Shown one piece after another: positions 45,311-56,048 of a DNA stretch of 64,000 bases (positions within the stretch are counted from its first letter, which is position 1; the number at the start of each line of letters is the position of its first letter). This DNA is from Labia minor. Its lineage: Eukaryota > Arthropoda > Insecta > Dermaptera > Spongiphoridae. A program made the position numbers and the translations under genes. The stretch is taken from assembly GCA_963082975.1 (NCBI GenBank), contig OY720348.1, forward strand, positions 58,565,461-58,629,460, written 5' to 3'. The notes under the pieces were generated by a model. That model did not search any database. It was not told the DNA's origin and saw only the letters and a program-made list of their open reading frames with translations.

Positions 45311-45599
45311 AATATAAATAAAATAAACATTCATTTTATAGGTACCTTCGAATGATCGAATGAAAGTTCAATACTGTTTCACGAATCAAAATTTCAATTC
45401 ATTTCTGTGTGAATTGAATTCAAACATATAATATATAATATATAAAAATAAATTAAATTTTAAATTTTCCCCTATAAATTCAATTGATTATAGAACAATT
45501 TTAATATAGGCAATAAGTAATCTTTATAAAATATGAAATACACACAATACATCCATATCATGCCAAGTAACATATTTGCACTTAACATATTAGTTTTAA

Positions 45600-45885
45600 A
45601 TCTTCTTCTTAAGGTGCAGTCTCCGTTTCGGAGTTTGGCTATCATCATGACTAGGATAGCCTTAGAAGCCGCCCAGCCATGATAATTTTTCTTGAGAATG
45701 TTAATGCGGTGGTTTCACGTTGCCTTCCGCATGTATAGAACCAGGAACTGATAGTTCCTCGAGCCGGAGACAGCTGATGTTAAATTGAATTTTATTAGAC
45801 AAATTTGTTCTTAGTTGGAATCGAACGCCGACTTCTTGTGTAGAAAATTGTTATGCTACACGCTCGGCTAGCTGCCTCCTTTTAA
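45600..45885 (-). repeat. tRNA-headed SINE
   Basis: Minus strand: tRNA-like head (GGCAGCTAGCCGAGCGTG, GTCGGCGTTCGATTCC), TTCAATTTAACATCAGCTG, a core with GCGGAAGGCAACGTGAAACC, and a tail ending CTTAAGAAGAAGA. The GGAAGGCAA..GAAACC core is shared with the SINE at 50750-51020. Likely mobilised by non-LTR elements. Confidence 0.8.
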
Positions 45886-45889
45886 GTTT

Positions 45890-46451
45890 TAAATATTACA
45901 CACTAAACACACACACTCATCCCGAACATTTCACAAACACGCACTTCACTTTTTCACACATCCTTGATGAATGTCTAAATTTTCTTTTAATGAGATCCAA
46001 TATGTCACATCTTTTTAATCTCTTGTTTGTATCATCCCTAACAAGTAATTTTTTCACGAATTAATTTGGATGATTTTCCATGTCTTTAATATATTTTCAC
46101 TTAAGATGTTGTCAAGTTTTTAATTTCTTAAGTCCCTTTGTATGAGGTTTACCTATAACTTATAAGTTATATACACATGTTTTTTTACTTTTGGGTTCTC
46201 AATTACAAAACTAATCACTTTTAAATTTTTTTTTTGCACAATGTTTGGGTAGGCACGTGCCCTCCCAACCCGACGTCAATCAAAAATAATTTTAAGTCTG
46301 CTTGATTAAGCCATTTTTTTTAAACAGTATTAATTATTAAATATTTATCTAGATGTGATGTAAATTTATTTTTCAAAAATTACCTTCAAAATGTTTATCG
46401 CCTGTATGATTTAATAAATGTTTTTAACGTTGATTATTTCTTAAATATATA
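45890..46451 (-). repeat. 3' flank of the intact zinc-finger gene
   Basis: Non-coding; paralogous to 37320-37888 at near identity. It carries the empty site for E2 at 46451/46452. Confidence 0.85.
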
Positions 46452-46467
46452 TTTACAATGATTACAT

Positions 46468-47549
46468 TCAAAAGGTTTTTTCCCCTGTATGAATTAATAA
46501 ATGTCTTTTTAAGTTTGATTTGTTATTAAATTTCTTTTTACAATAATTACATTCAAAAGGTTTTTCACCTGTATGAATTAATAAATGTATATCTAAATGA
46601 TTTTTTCGATTAAAATTCTTTTTACAATAATTACATTCAAAAGGTTTTTCTCCTGTATGAATTAATATATGTTTTGTTAAATTTGATTTCTGATTGAATT
46701 TTTGTTGACAATATTTACATTCAAAAGGCTTTTCACCTGTATGAATTAATAAATGTGTTTTTAGAATTGATTTTTGACCAAATTTCTTTTGACAATAATT
46801 ACATTCAAAAGGTTTTTCTCCTGTATGATTTAATAAATGGTTTTTTAATTTAGATTTGTGATTAAATTTCTTTTTACAATAATTACATTCAAAAGGTTTT
46901 TCTCCTGTATGAATTAATAAATGTGTATGTAAATTAGGTTTTTGGATAAATTTCTTTTTACAATAATTACATTCAAAAGGTTTTTCTCCTGTATGAATTA
47001 ATAAATGTGTATGTAAATTAGGTTTTTGGATAAATTTCTTATTACAATAATTACATTCATAAGGTTTTTCACCTGTATGAATCATTAAATGGTTTTTGAA
47101 ATTCGATTTACCAACGAATTTTTTTTTACAATAATTGCATGGAAAACGCCTGTCTTCAGTATGGTTTGAAACAGTTTGTTCTTCAAATTTTTTGTCGTCT
47201 ATATCCTTTTTAAATTTTACATCATTTTTGATAATTGACAATATTTTTTTATCAAAACATTTATTTAGATGTTTAGATAAAAACTCCGCACTTATAAAAT
47301 TTGTATGACAATATCCGCAAGGATATAGAGGCCCTAAAAAAAGAATTGTTTTCGTTATTTTAAATCATTATATTTTTATATTTTTAACTATTTTATATAA
47401 TTCAATTTAAGGAATAATACCATTACAAATAATATTAAAAAAAAATAATTTTAGTGACAATTAACATTACTTTAGATGAAAAAAACATAGAAATAAAATT
47501 TACCTATATATATTGGATATTTTGTGTCTTGTTGTGGATCAATTTCCAT
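46468..47549 (-). CDS. C2H2 zinc-finger protein (exons 47549-47504, 47333-46468)
   Basis: Predicted 303 aa nuclear DNA-binding protein. Exon 1 encodes MEIDPQQDTKYPIYI; donor GGTAAATT, 170 bp intron, acceptor TTTTTTTAG; the codon is completed as Gly. Residues 21-41 form a C2HC-like finger (C21, C24, H37, C41). From about residue 81, eight tandem C2H2 fingers follow, each 28 residues, joined by TGEKP linkers, typical of sequence-specific transcription regulators. Fingers 2 and 3 are almost identical, a sign of recent unit duplication. In the last linker an extra A ends the protein at GEKTF; without it one more partial finger (CNHC) would follow. No KRAB, BTB or ZAD domain is visible. Several broken paralogs lie within 12 kb on both sides. 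Confidence 0.85.
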
Positions 47550-47559
47550 TTTTAATTGA

Positions 47560-48210
47560 TTATATATGATAATATATGTAATAATTCTAATATAGTATTA
47601 ATTACTATATAAACTTTTTATACTTATTATCAATCTAAATAAACCAAAAATTCGTATTTAAGATAGCAACGATTCAGTTTCAAAATAAACCTTTTGCTGC
47701 ATTATTTAAAAACTAACTGCTTTAAGCTTCTTTTGGTTGAAAGAAAAATATTGATATGGATTTAACTTTAAATAATATGTTATATTTGTTTAAAAAATTC
47801 GATGTTTAAAATAATATTTTTCATTTTAGTTTAGAATAAATATCTTGCTAGAAAGTTAATAGTGCTGCAATTTAAAATTAATATAAATTTATTATTTTTA
47901 TAAAAAAAAATATAATAAATATGATTTTTATTTATTGGTTTTAAACAGATTTAGTAATTTATATACATATATCAATATATAATATATAAATCGCTTCAGT
48001 GCCGCAACCAGGGGGGGTTTAACCCCCCCCCCCCCCCAGGAGAGAAATAAAATTAAAATTGCTGTATATTATGTACTATATTACAAATAGAAAAGAAAAA
48101 ATATAATCCTACTTTTTATTTGTAAAAAACATTCTTAAAGTATAACTTAGTGTATAATAAGTAAGTTTATTTTATTTTAAAAATATGTGGATTTTTTAAT
48201 TTTTTACATT
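47560..48210. other. Upstream region of the zinc-finger gene; G/C homopolymer patch
   Basis: The 47765-48000 part is duplicated at 40290-40530. At about 48010-48040 a run of G then TTTAA and a run of C form a perfect foldback of homopolymers. No ORF. Confidence 0.5.
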
Positions 48211-48214
48211 AATT

Positions 48215-48370
48215 ACATTCAAAATGTTTTTCTCCAGTATGAATTAATAAATGTGATTTTAATTTTGATTTTTCATTAAATTTCTTTTGACAATAATTAC
48301 ATTCAAAAGGTTTTTCTCCTGTAAGAGTTAATATAATAAATGTTTATCTAAAATTGATTTTAGATTAAAT
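48215..48370 (-). pseudogene. C2H2 zinc-finger fragment
   Basis: One to two finger units in minus orientation ([15 protein letters not shown] type), with a short insertion (about 48330-48338) in the linker. Remnant of another array copy. Confidence 0.65.
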
Positions 48371-48829
48371 CTGCCACCCCTGTCCACAAAAAATGAGATA
48401 TTTGTTTCAGTAAATGCCCACCATCTTAATAATTTTTAATCATCACATAAATTAAATATTTCAAACAGATTAATATAATTTGTAGTATCAACTATTGAAT
48501 TTAATTTTTGGATTGATATTATTATTAAATAAAACATAATATATTGAAAATAAAGTGAAGCATATCCTTAACGTTTTGCATAAGAAACGAACCTTAAAAT
48601 GCAAGAACGCTTGCCTCGTGTTTTAAAAAATTCATAATTATAATATAAATGCAGCGTTTGTCTCTGTTTAATTGTTAAGCAATCCGAAAAAGGCTCTACT
48701 TGAAATTTATCGATATCTCAGGTTTAATTTGAAATTACAAATCGTATTTTGATCAAAAATCTATCAAATGGTCCATTACTGGTACAGTGGTCCACGACTG
48801 GTACATTTACCTTACTGTGTTATATATCT
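48371..48829. other. Non-coding stretch
   Basis: No gene supported. GGTCCATTACTGGTACAGTG and a diverged repeat GGTCCACGACTGGTACATTT occur in tandem near 48770-48810. Confidence 0.4.
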
Positions 48830-49150
48830 TCTAATTTCATTTTTTTAGAACTATTTATTTTGTTATATAATCCAGGCATTTATCATAGCCATATCCAAAA
48901 GTCTGGTAAATAGAGGCCAATACCACATTTCCCTCTAATTTGAATAGCATATTTCCCTACTAGCCAATCATCATGATTAATTCCACCCATATATCTATTA
49001 TAATTTCTATTACATGAGGCTGTAAAATTCTGAGGGTATTTCCTTTTTTTTATCCCACCTCAAAACATATTCAAATAGTTCGATGGTGTCAAAATTGGTT
49101 CTATCACGACACATCTATTATCCATCTATTTGTTAATTAAATTGTGATTA
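48830..49150 (-). pseudogene. piggyBac-like transposase C-terminal pseudogene
   Basis: Minus-strand reading includes NRNYNRYMGGINHDDWLVGK then YAIQIRGKC, matching the Y-N-x-x-MGGVD-x-x-D segment containing the last catalytic Asp of piggyBac-family transposases (here N-H-D-D). Frameshifts follow. Upstream are DNRCVVIEPILTPSNYL-like residues. Inactive. Confidence 0.75.
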
Positions 49151-49598
49151 TTTGTAACCTAAAATCAAAAGATCCTCGGTTTATTTTCTGTAAAGCTTTT
49201 TCAGATTCTATGGGACACTCTCCCAAACGATCTTAAATGCTCGTTGTATTTATTTAAATAAAAAAATTTTAGATTTGACAAATTATTAATAAAATTTAAT
49301 AATAAAATATAAATATAAAAATTTCTCTGTTATTATAATCAAAGATCTATAAAGCGTTTTTGATATTTTTAATTAATTGAAATAGCCCTTATATAAATAT
49401 TAAAAGTAACGAATTTTTTTTTAATAACATGACAGTCTTCCATATAAATATAGAAATTTAAAAATAGATTATCAGAAGTAAAATTAATTTATAATAAAAT
49501 ATTGAAGATCCATTTTGAAGTAATCCTAAATCATTATTAGTCTTAAAATATAATAAATAAAATAGAGAATAATTAAGAAATTTTTTAAATTTATTGAA

Positions 49599-49644
<46 letters not shown>

Positions 49645-49740
49645 TAAAATGTGTACAAGAATTTAATAAAAAATATTACAAGATTAAATATTTTACATAA
49701 AATAATTTACAGTGTTATTTAGATAAGACATGCAATAAAT
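49151..49740. other. AT-rich non-coding stretch with (TA)n
   Basis: (TA)n at about 49604-49637. No gene supported. Confidence 0.6.
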
Positions 49741-49744
49741 TTGT

Positions 49745-50206
49745 CTAGGTATTTTTAAGTAGTTTGTTTATTTGATTCATTGAAATTGTTTCAAGATTTG
49801 GATTTGATTTATTCCAATTTTTCTTTGATCTTGTCCTGGTTGACTCCAAGAAGTACACATCCAGCGATTGTTTAGAAATTTGAAATCCAGATAATAATGC
49901 TTGCGCTTCCATTGCATCATGAATGTCTTCATAATAAACGAGAGCAATACGTTGACATTGTCGAGATTGATTCCTAAAGAAAAATAATTGGTATTAGATA
50001 CAGATACATTTTATATTAAAAATCTGAATAGAAGATTATAAAATTATTGATACATACATTCTGATTACTTCAATATCGCCAAATTCCCCAAAGATATCAT
50101 ATAATTCATTAGCGGAAATATTTTGAGGAAGATTGCTAATAAATAGGATTCGATTAACTTCACGTGGTAGCCTTCTATTAATTTTTCTGCATTTGTTGTT
50201 ACCCAT
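49745..50206 (-). CDS. SF3B6/p14-like splicing factor (exons 50206-50058, 49973-49745)
   Basis: Predicted 125 aa, the same length as human SF3B6. ATG at 50206; exon 1 ends at 50058 before GTATGTAT; 84 bp intron; acceptor TTTTCTTTAG; stop TAG at 49745-49747. One RRM: residues 13-27 (LPREVNRILFISNLP, RNP2), then YDIFGEFGDIEVIR, then ALVYYEDIHDA (RNP1/beta4 area) and LSGFQISKQSLDVYFL. In the SF3b complex p14 sits with SF3B1 at the branch-point adenosine. It aligns to human p14 without gaps through this region, with Tyr22 replaced by Phe, and the RNP1 GTAYVVY-type segment reading RIALVYY. The C-terminal 25 residues do not match the Lys-rich p14 tail. Either a fast-evolving ortholog or a diverged duplicate. 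Confidence 0.85.
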
Positions 50207-50219
50207 TTTAGAGTACAAA

Positions 50220-50749
50220 TATAATTAAGCAGAAAATATAATGAACAAGTAGAAATAGATATAATCCAAAAATACCAAGCAGCACAATTTGATACAAGTA
50301 AAAACCAATAAATTGTTCTTTATAAATAGGTGTTTACTATTCGACTACCAAAGTTGAACTGAAGATGATGCAAAAAACATCAAAACCATAAAGCCAAACT
50401 TTCAATAGTACCAACTTTGAAAAAAAAAATTCTAAATTATTTTTATCATTATTTTCATTGTATATTTTTATTTAATAATAAATTTTAAATTAAATATATA
50501 TATATATATAAATATATATTAGACATATTGAGATCTTATTCATATTTTATTCTAAATAATATATTTTTTTTATTATATGAAAATTTTTTATTTAAAATTG
50601 GACAATTGATTATATTTTCTAAATAATTCATAATCGAATTAAATAATAATTTTAAGTTTAGCGATATAAGTATTTAATATAATAAATTTCAACAAATCAA
50701 ACATCAAAAAATATAAAATAATCTTATTTCAATTTTATTCTTCGTTGTC
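50220..50749. other. AT-rich upstream region of the SF3B6-like gene
   Basis: No further gene. Simple TA stretches at about 50496-50520. Confidence 0.5.
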
Positions 50750-51020
50750 GATAACTTCCTAGCGGAAGTGTCGTGGCCCTAATAACTCCACAGGAGTCAT
50801 AGGGTGTTCATGGGAAAATTTGACCGAAGTGGTTTCCCCTTGCCTTCTTCGGTGGGGCAGCTGATGTTAAATTGAATTAAATTTTTATATTTATTAATTA
50901 TTAATTCATTATTAATTAATTAATTAAATAAATATATAATCTTGAGTTCTATGCTGGGATTCGAACTCAGGCTTCCTGTGTAGAAATCAAGTACTCTACC
51001 CACTCAGCCATGCTGCCTCT
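50750..51020 (-). repeat. tRNA-headed SINE
   Basis: Minus strand: GGCAGCATGGCTGAGTGGGT (A-box region), GCCTGAGTTCGAATCCC (B-box region), TTCAATTTAACATCAGCTG, core GAAGAAGGCAAGGGGAAACC, and a 3' part with GACTCCTGTGGAGTTATTAG. It shares body plan with the SINE at 45600-45885, but the tRNA head and the tail differ, suggesting a family with exchangeable parts. Confidence 0.8.
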
Positions 51021-51479
51021 TTTATTTATTACTTTGATATAAATCAACAAAATATAACCCTTTTAAGATATTTTGATTTGAATATCTCTTTCAAATACTA
51101 TAATTTTAATTTTTTTTTTTTTTTTTTTTGGCATTTTCATAATATATCCCCATTTAGCCAGTTTTCTCACATTTGTTTTTTATTTTTATTTATATTTATA
51201 TTTATCACTACATATTAATAATCCTTAGAATAAGAAGAATTATAATTAATGAGTGAGACGCGGAAGGTGGAATCTCTTGGCTTTTATGTGAAAACATGGA
51301 CTACTGTTTATTTTCTTGTTTTTAAAGTTTTTATTATTATATGAGTTTTATTTTTGTTCAATTTTTGTTAAACTGTGCGAAATAATGAAATTGTTTAATT
51401 TTCAATGCCGAATTAGGCAAAGACAAATAAATATTTATTATTATTATTATTATTTATATTTATATTAATATTAATATAT

Positions 51480-51562
51480 CGATGCACACTACGAGGATTG
51501 AACCCTCGAACTCGAGTCGGCGGACCGGTCACTATAACTTGGCGGCTAAGCTCCCGGTCTTA
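51480..51562 (-). repeat. tRNA-like segment
   Basis: Minus strand GACCGGGAGCTTAGCCGCC and GAGGGTTCAATCCTCG (B-box-like with flanking pairing). A full cloverleaf with a normal anticodon arm is not convincing. Probably another SINE head. It is followed by AT-rich DNA. Confidence 0.45.
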
Positions 51563-52215
51563 AATTTTTTTTATTATGTTACTTAAAAATATATATATTT
51601 TTCATTCAAAAAATTGTTATTCTTTTAAACAAGAAATGATTAAAATTTAAAATAATATGATACCCAACCACCTGTAGTAGTAGTTGTAAAAAAGAAAATT
51701 TCTATATTATAAAACATTTAGGTTGTTTTTAATAAAATTAAATTATTTTTAATAGAAGGTTTCAGAATTCGTTGTTTTTATATATCCGTCCAGAAGGTCA
51801 TATTTGAAAAACAAATTGTTGATAATGTTACTTTTGAACATTATTGAAATTGTTTAAAGAATGTTTGACAATTATTTAAAAAATAAATAATTAACTTCTA
51901 TTATTTTTTTACAAAAAATTTTTTTAAAATATTCCGTTCAGTGTTCAAAACAAGGAAATATAATAATACGTATATGAATATACAATATCGAACAGATTAT
52001 TTGAAACAAAAAGAGATTTTTGCATATTTTTGCACTTTGTCCTCCTTGTTAGAATTTGTAATAGCAATACTCTGGTTATTTTTATTTTTGACACAATCTA
52101 ACAAGCATTGCTCAGTGTGCAGCACATGTTTTGATATCGGTTGAGTGATTTTTTCTTATTTTTTTTGTTATTTGAAATAAAAGTTGTTAAATTTCGGCAT
52201 TTTTCCAGTACCTAC
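51563..52215. other. Non-coding stretch upstream of the Tc1-like remnant
   Basis: The 67-codon ORF at 51941-52144 has no recognisable features and no paralog; not called as a gene. Confidence 0.5.
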
Positions 52216-52216
52216 A

Positions 52217-52705
52217 AAGATGGATGTATCGATGAATAAACGAGTAATGATAATGACAATGGCTAAGCATACCAGTAAAACTCAAAGAGACATTGGACCA
52301 TAGGTTGGAGTTTGTTTGACTACAATCAATTGGATCTTCAATCGTCATAAGGGGTCAGGTGATAACTCAATGAAGAGGAAGAGAAAATTTGGCACTAAAA
52401 GCACTACAAATAAACCAGATGAGCAGCGATTACTGAATTCTAGCCGTCAAACTGCAGTAGACCTGGCTCGAGAATTGGCTGAAATTGGTGTCCACGTAAC
52501 TCCCATGATTGTTGGTCAAAGACTGCTTGAATCGGGAAACCTGATAAGAAACATCTTTTAACAATGGCAATGACATCCAAAAGACTTGCATGGGTCAAAT
52601 TGGCAGTCGTGGGACTGGCCGACAGAAGTGAAAACTTGTGCGTAAGAAATTTGAAAGCAGACGGAATGCGCACCAGCTTCACGAGAAAAATGAAATTTAT
52701 ATACG
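52217..52705 (+). pseudogene. Tc1/mariner-like transposase N-terminal pseudogene
   Basis: Starts MDVSMNKRVM and continues MAKHTSKTQRDIG, stop, then VGVCLTTINWIFNRHKGSGD and TARELAEIG-like LARELAEIGVHVTP, the paired helix-turn-helix region of Tc1-type transposases (KTQRDIA..VS.TTI...NRHK.TG). It ends with KRLAWVKL joined directly to AVVGLADRSENLCVRNLKAD, with stops on the way. The DDE catalytic domain is absent. The last ~90 bp also occur, diverged, within the E1/E2 Helitron-like elements. Confidence 0.8.
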
Positions 52706-52784
52706 TATATATATATATAAAATTCATAATTATTTTTTTCAGCAAACTGATTATTATTACAAAAATATTAAAAATACGATATGT

Positions 52785-53010
52785 ATGAATATATATATAT
52801 ATATGTCTGTCTGTCTGTGTGTGTGTCTGTCAAATACTCAAAAACTACCCGTCCGATTGCGATGAAACTTTCAGGGATTGTTGTGGGCGTCCCAGGGAAG
52901 GTTTTAGTGTAGTTAAATCCAAAATTAATTTATCCAAAATTAATTTAATTAGTAATATTTTGGTAAAAGTCTATTTATGGTTACCATGGTTACATTGAAA
53001 AATTTACAAT
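52785..53010 (+). repeat. Dispersed element fragment
   Basis: (TA)n, TGTCTGTCTGTCTGTGTG, then CCGTCCGATTGCGATGAAAC and GGGAAGGTTTTAGTGTAG. The layout (short tandem repeat followed by a CCGATT..GATGAAA phrase) is like family A and like non-autonomous elements of many arthropods. Confidence 0.5.
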
Positions 53011-53407
53011 AAATAAATAAAAATAATTGGAAATCTTTCCAACTTATTATTTTGATAAATTTTATTAATATTTTTAATTTTTTTTAAACTGCCAAAAATA
53101 ACATACCCATAATATTATAATAGTTATAATAAAAATAAAAATATAAATCACAATGTAAGTAAAATATTGAATCGTTTTATTTATATTGTTTCAATTATTG
53201 TTTGAATATTTATTAAATTTATATATAGATTAATTTACATGATTAAATGTATATTTAATAAATTTATTTATTGATTCTTAATATTAATAATTCCAATTAC
53301 TTTCTTGAAATTTTTTTTTATTTAAAAGCATATTCAGCATATCTCGCAAATTTGAATTGGATTAAATAACATATATTAATTTAAATTAAATTAAATTAAT
53401 TCAATTA
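53011..53407. other. AT-rich non-coding stretch
   Basis: No gene. A family B-like fragment (TATCTCGCAAATTTGAATTG) at about 53338-53395. Confidence 0.5.
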
Positions 53408-53502
53408 GTGTGCTTTATAAACCCATTGTTTTATAAACAGCATGTATTAATCCATGATTATTTAGATGTGAATTTTTTATTTTTTTTACATTAATTACAT
53501 TC
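53408..53502 (-). repeat. Duplicated zinc-finger locus flank (same as 43925-44018)
   Basis: TGCTTTATAAACCCATTGTT through ATTAATTACATTC, paralogous to the left flank of the 44019 element, ending in the ATTC target site. Confidence 0.8.
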
Positions 53503-55188
53503 GGGTCATTCCACGTCAATTCATCCAGAAAATAGTCATTTTTTCACCCAAAATCTCAGATTTTTATGAAAATTGGTAAATATGTTCTATTTATAAACAT
53601 GAAAAACACCACCAAATTTTAATTTTTTATCTCACATAGTTTTTAAGTAATGAGAGTTTAAAGATTGGCGTTTTTAAATTTCCGAGCCTCGGATAAGGCC
53701 AAATAAAACGTGTATTGGAGAAGAAAATAATTTCTCATTCACTTATTTAACCTCCTATCTTGTTGAAATTTGTTGAATCTTTAGAGATGAAGTGGAAATT
53801 TATTTTAGAAATGGTGGATATGCAGAACTGATAAAAAGTAGTTGCAGTCAGTATTCGATCTTGAAGAGGCCTTTGGAGACTTACTTTTCTCGCCAACCTT
53901 TTAACAGTTCTTCCAATACCGTCACATTCCGTTTTCCCATGGCTTGAAGCGAAGAATGACCACTGGGCTTTGATTTTAAAGTATTTTTCATGAAGTGAAA
54001 GATTCATAAAGTTACATTTATTTTTGTACTGTCCTGCGCATCCGTCACTGAAATAGTGAGCATCCGTGACATTAGGAAAATGTTCCTTAACAAATTCTAA
54101 CAGGGTTTCTTGAATCTTATAAACCATACAAACATCATGATTTAAGTCATCGGAAATTATACAATGTGATGAGACTATTTTTTTGTCATCAACACACATG
54201 TTAATTATTACTGGGTGAACAGTGCAGGAGTCTGAGGTCCAATGATAACCCTGTACCTCATCTTGAATCACAAAAGAGAAATTCTCGCTGAAGTCCATTG
54301 ATATAATGGCTTGATTTGGCGCGCAGTTATCCTTTAGACTTTTAAAATAGATCGACTGACTTTTTGCAATATAAGAATGTGTGATCAATTTTTCTATTTT
54401 TGTTGTTAGTTCATCAATAAATTCATCAATGTGGTTGAAGTTTGAGTTATCATCTGTGTCCTGTCTGTAGCTACCCACTGTTTGAATTCGATCCTATCTT
54501 CTTCCTCATAGTTTTCAAACTTAGTTTGTAAGAATGCTGTTAAACTTTCCTTCGATGGACATTTTTAGGTAAAAATATTTTATTTAATATTAAAATGTCT
54601 AATTATTAACAATATTCAGCCATTGAGACTGGCACAACCTCATATTGCTCATAATTAATGTGTTGTAACTTGCAGTGGTCTTAGTAAATAGAAGGAGGCA
54701 AATACACAAAACTTTTATTTTATTAAATTAAAGCCCATTTCATGTAGATAATTTAGGGAAAAAAAGTTCTTGATTATCTCATTCCCTTGTCGAGATATTA
54801 CATTTTACGCTAAACCTTGTTTGTAATTTTAAAATTTTATAATGTCCAACATATAATTTTTTTTAAAATATTTTGGGGTCCGTTACATTTTTTTTACAAT
54901 TCCTCATAGTTATAAGAACATGCCATAAAAATTTCAACAAGATAGGAGGTTAAATAAGTGAATGAGAAATTATTTTCTTCTCCAATACACGTTTTATTTG
55001 GCCTTATCCGAGGCTCGGAAATTTAAAAACGCCTATCTTTAAACTGCCATTACTTAAAAACTATGTGAGATAAAAAATTAAAATTTGGTGGTGTTTTTCA
55101 TGTTTATAAATAGAACATATTTACCAACTTTCATAAAAATCTGAGATTTTGGGTGAAACGGCTAGGATGAGTTGACGTGGAATGACCC
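53503..55188 (-). mobile_element. Long-TIR DDE-type DNA transposon
   Basis: 1.69 kb. Ends GGGTCATTCCACGTCAATTC and GAGTTGACGTGGAATGACCC; TIRs extend about 250-290 bp (53503-53775 against 54915-55188). The target site is 4 bp: ATTC on the left, ATTT on the right (one change). Carries a broken transposase on the minus strand. Related to 44019-44806. The superfamily is not assigned here. Confidence 0.88.
53747..54560 (-). pseudogene. DDE-type transposase, frameshifted
   Basis: An uninterrupted 243-codon C-terminal frame (54478-53747) has SMDFSENF (Asp62), YFSDGCAGQYKN (Asp145) and SSHGKTECDGIGRTVKR (Glu184/Asp186), consistent with an RNase H-like DDE/D catalytic core. Similar 'SDG..GQYKN' and 'FA.SHGK..CDGIGGTVKR' motifs occur in many uncharacterised animal transposases. 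Upstream, TKFENYEEEDRIEFKQWVAT is in another frame, so a frameshift lies near 54465-54475, and the sequence before about 54560 is missing. Inactive as it stands. Confidence 0.75.
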
Positions 55189-55230
55189 ATTTAAAAGATT
55201 TTTCTCCTGTATGAGTTAATAAATGTATAC
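55189..55230 (-). pseudogene. Zinc-finger array sequence at the retroelement junction
   Basis: AAAAGATTTTTCTCCTGTATGAGTTAATAAATGTATAC is the same finger sequence as 44811-44848; here it is cut at TATAC by the retroelement. Confidence 0.8.
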
Positions 55231-55309
55231 TGTGGTGATTCAATTTATTCAAAATCCAAATATTTACAATACAATGCTCAAAATGTTTATAAATATCAAT
55301 ATTTATACA

Positions 55310-55999
55310 AAAATAGAGGGTCCTTCGAAATGGGTTTCACCACTAGTAGTGATTCCGAAATCAAATGGAGAAGTTGAGAGACAAAATCGATCGTTATTAA
55401 AAGTTATGAAAATTGCTTACAATACAAATAACAATTGGAAAGAAGAGTTGCTGGATTATTTATTCATGTACCGAAATACAGCACACACAACAACTGGTGT
55501 ATCTCCAGCTGAAGTAATGTTCAAATGGGGATGTAAATCGAAAATTCCACAAATAAGTCAAGATAGAAAAGAAAATTGGGATGAAATTAGAGAAACAGAT
55601 AAAAGAAACAAGTGGTTGACAAAAATGCGGGCTGACAATGATCGACAGGCAAAAGATAGTGAGTTGGCAGCAGGAGATCAGGTGTTGGTCAAGCAAAAGA
55701 AGATAAATAAATTTTCAACCGAATATAATGATGTTCCATATGAAGTAATAGGCCGGAGAGGTAATCAAGTTGAAATTATATCACCAACAGGTGGTATATT
55801 GAAACGAAATACTACCATGGTTAAGAAATATCAACAGCCATTAAAGGAAAATAGTGAACAGGTAGAAGCATACACAGCTGAACAAGAGTCCCAGGTAAAT
55901 CAACAACCGAGTCCAGAGGGTGATACTACAAGAGAAATACTTCGACCACAAAGAGCTAAGAAAGTTCCAGGATGGTTATCAAGTTTTGTTCCTAAATAA
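55310..55999 (+). pseudogene. Retroelement pol remnant, copy 1
   Basis: The frame begins in the reverse transcriptase N-terminal motif (EGPSKWVSPLVVIPKSNGE) and passes directly into the integrase C-terminal region (VERQNRSLLKVMKIAYNT, YRNTAHTTTGVSPAEVMFKW). It ends SSFVPK and TAA, the normal terminus. Reverse transcriptase core, RNase H and the integrase catalytic domain are missing. It is the same fusion as copies 2 and 3. Confidence 0.85.
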
Positions 56000-56048
56000 A
56001 AAAAAAAAGAAAATAATAGATTTAGTTTATTTTAAGTGTTTCATATTT

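Noticed and set aside
51941-52144. 67-codon plus-strand ORF
   Set aside because: No motif, no paralog, and AT-rich codon content expected by chance.
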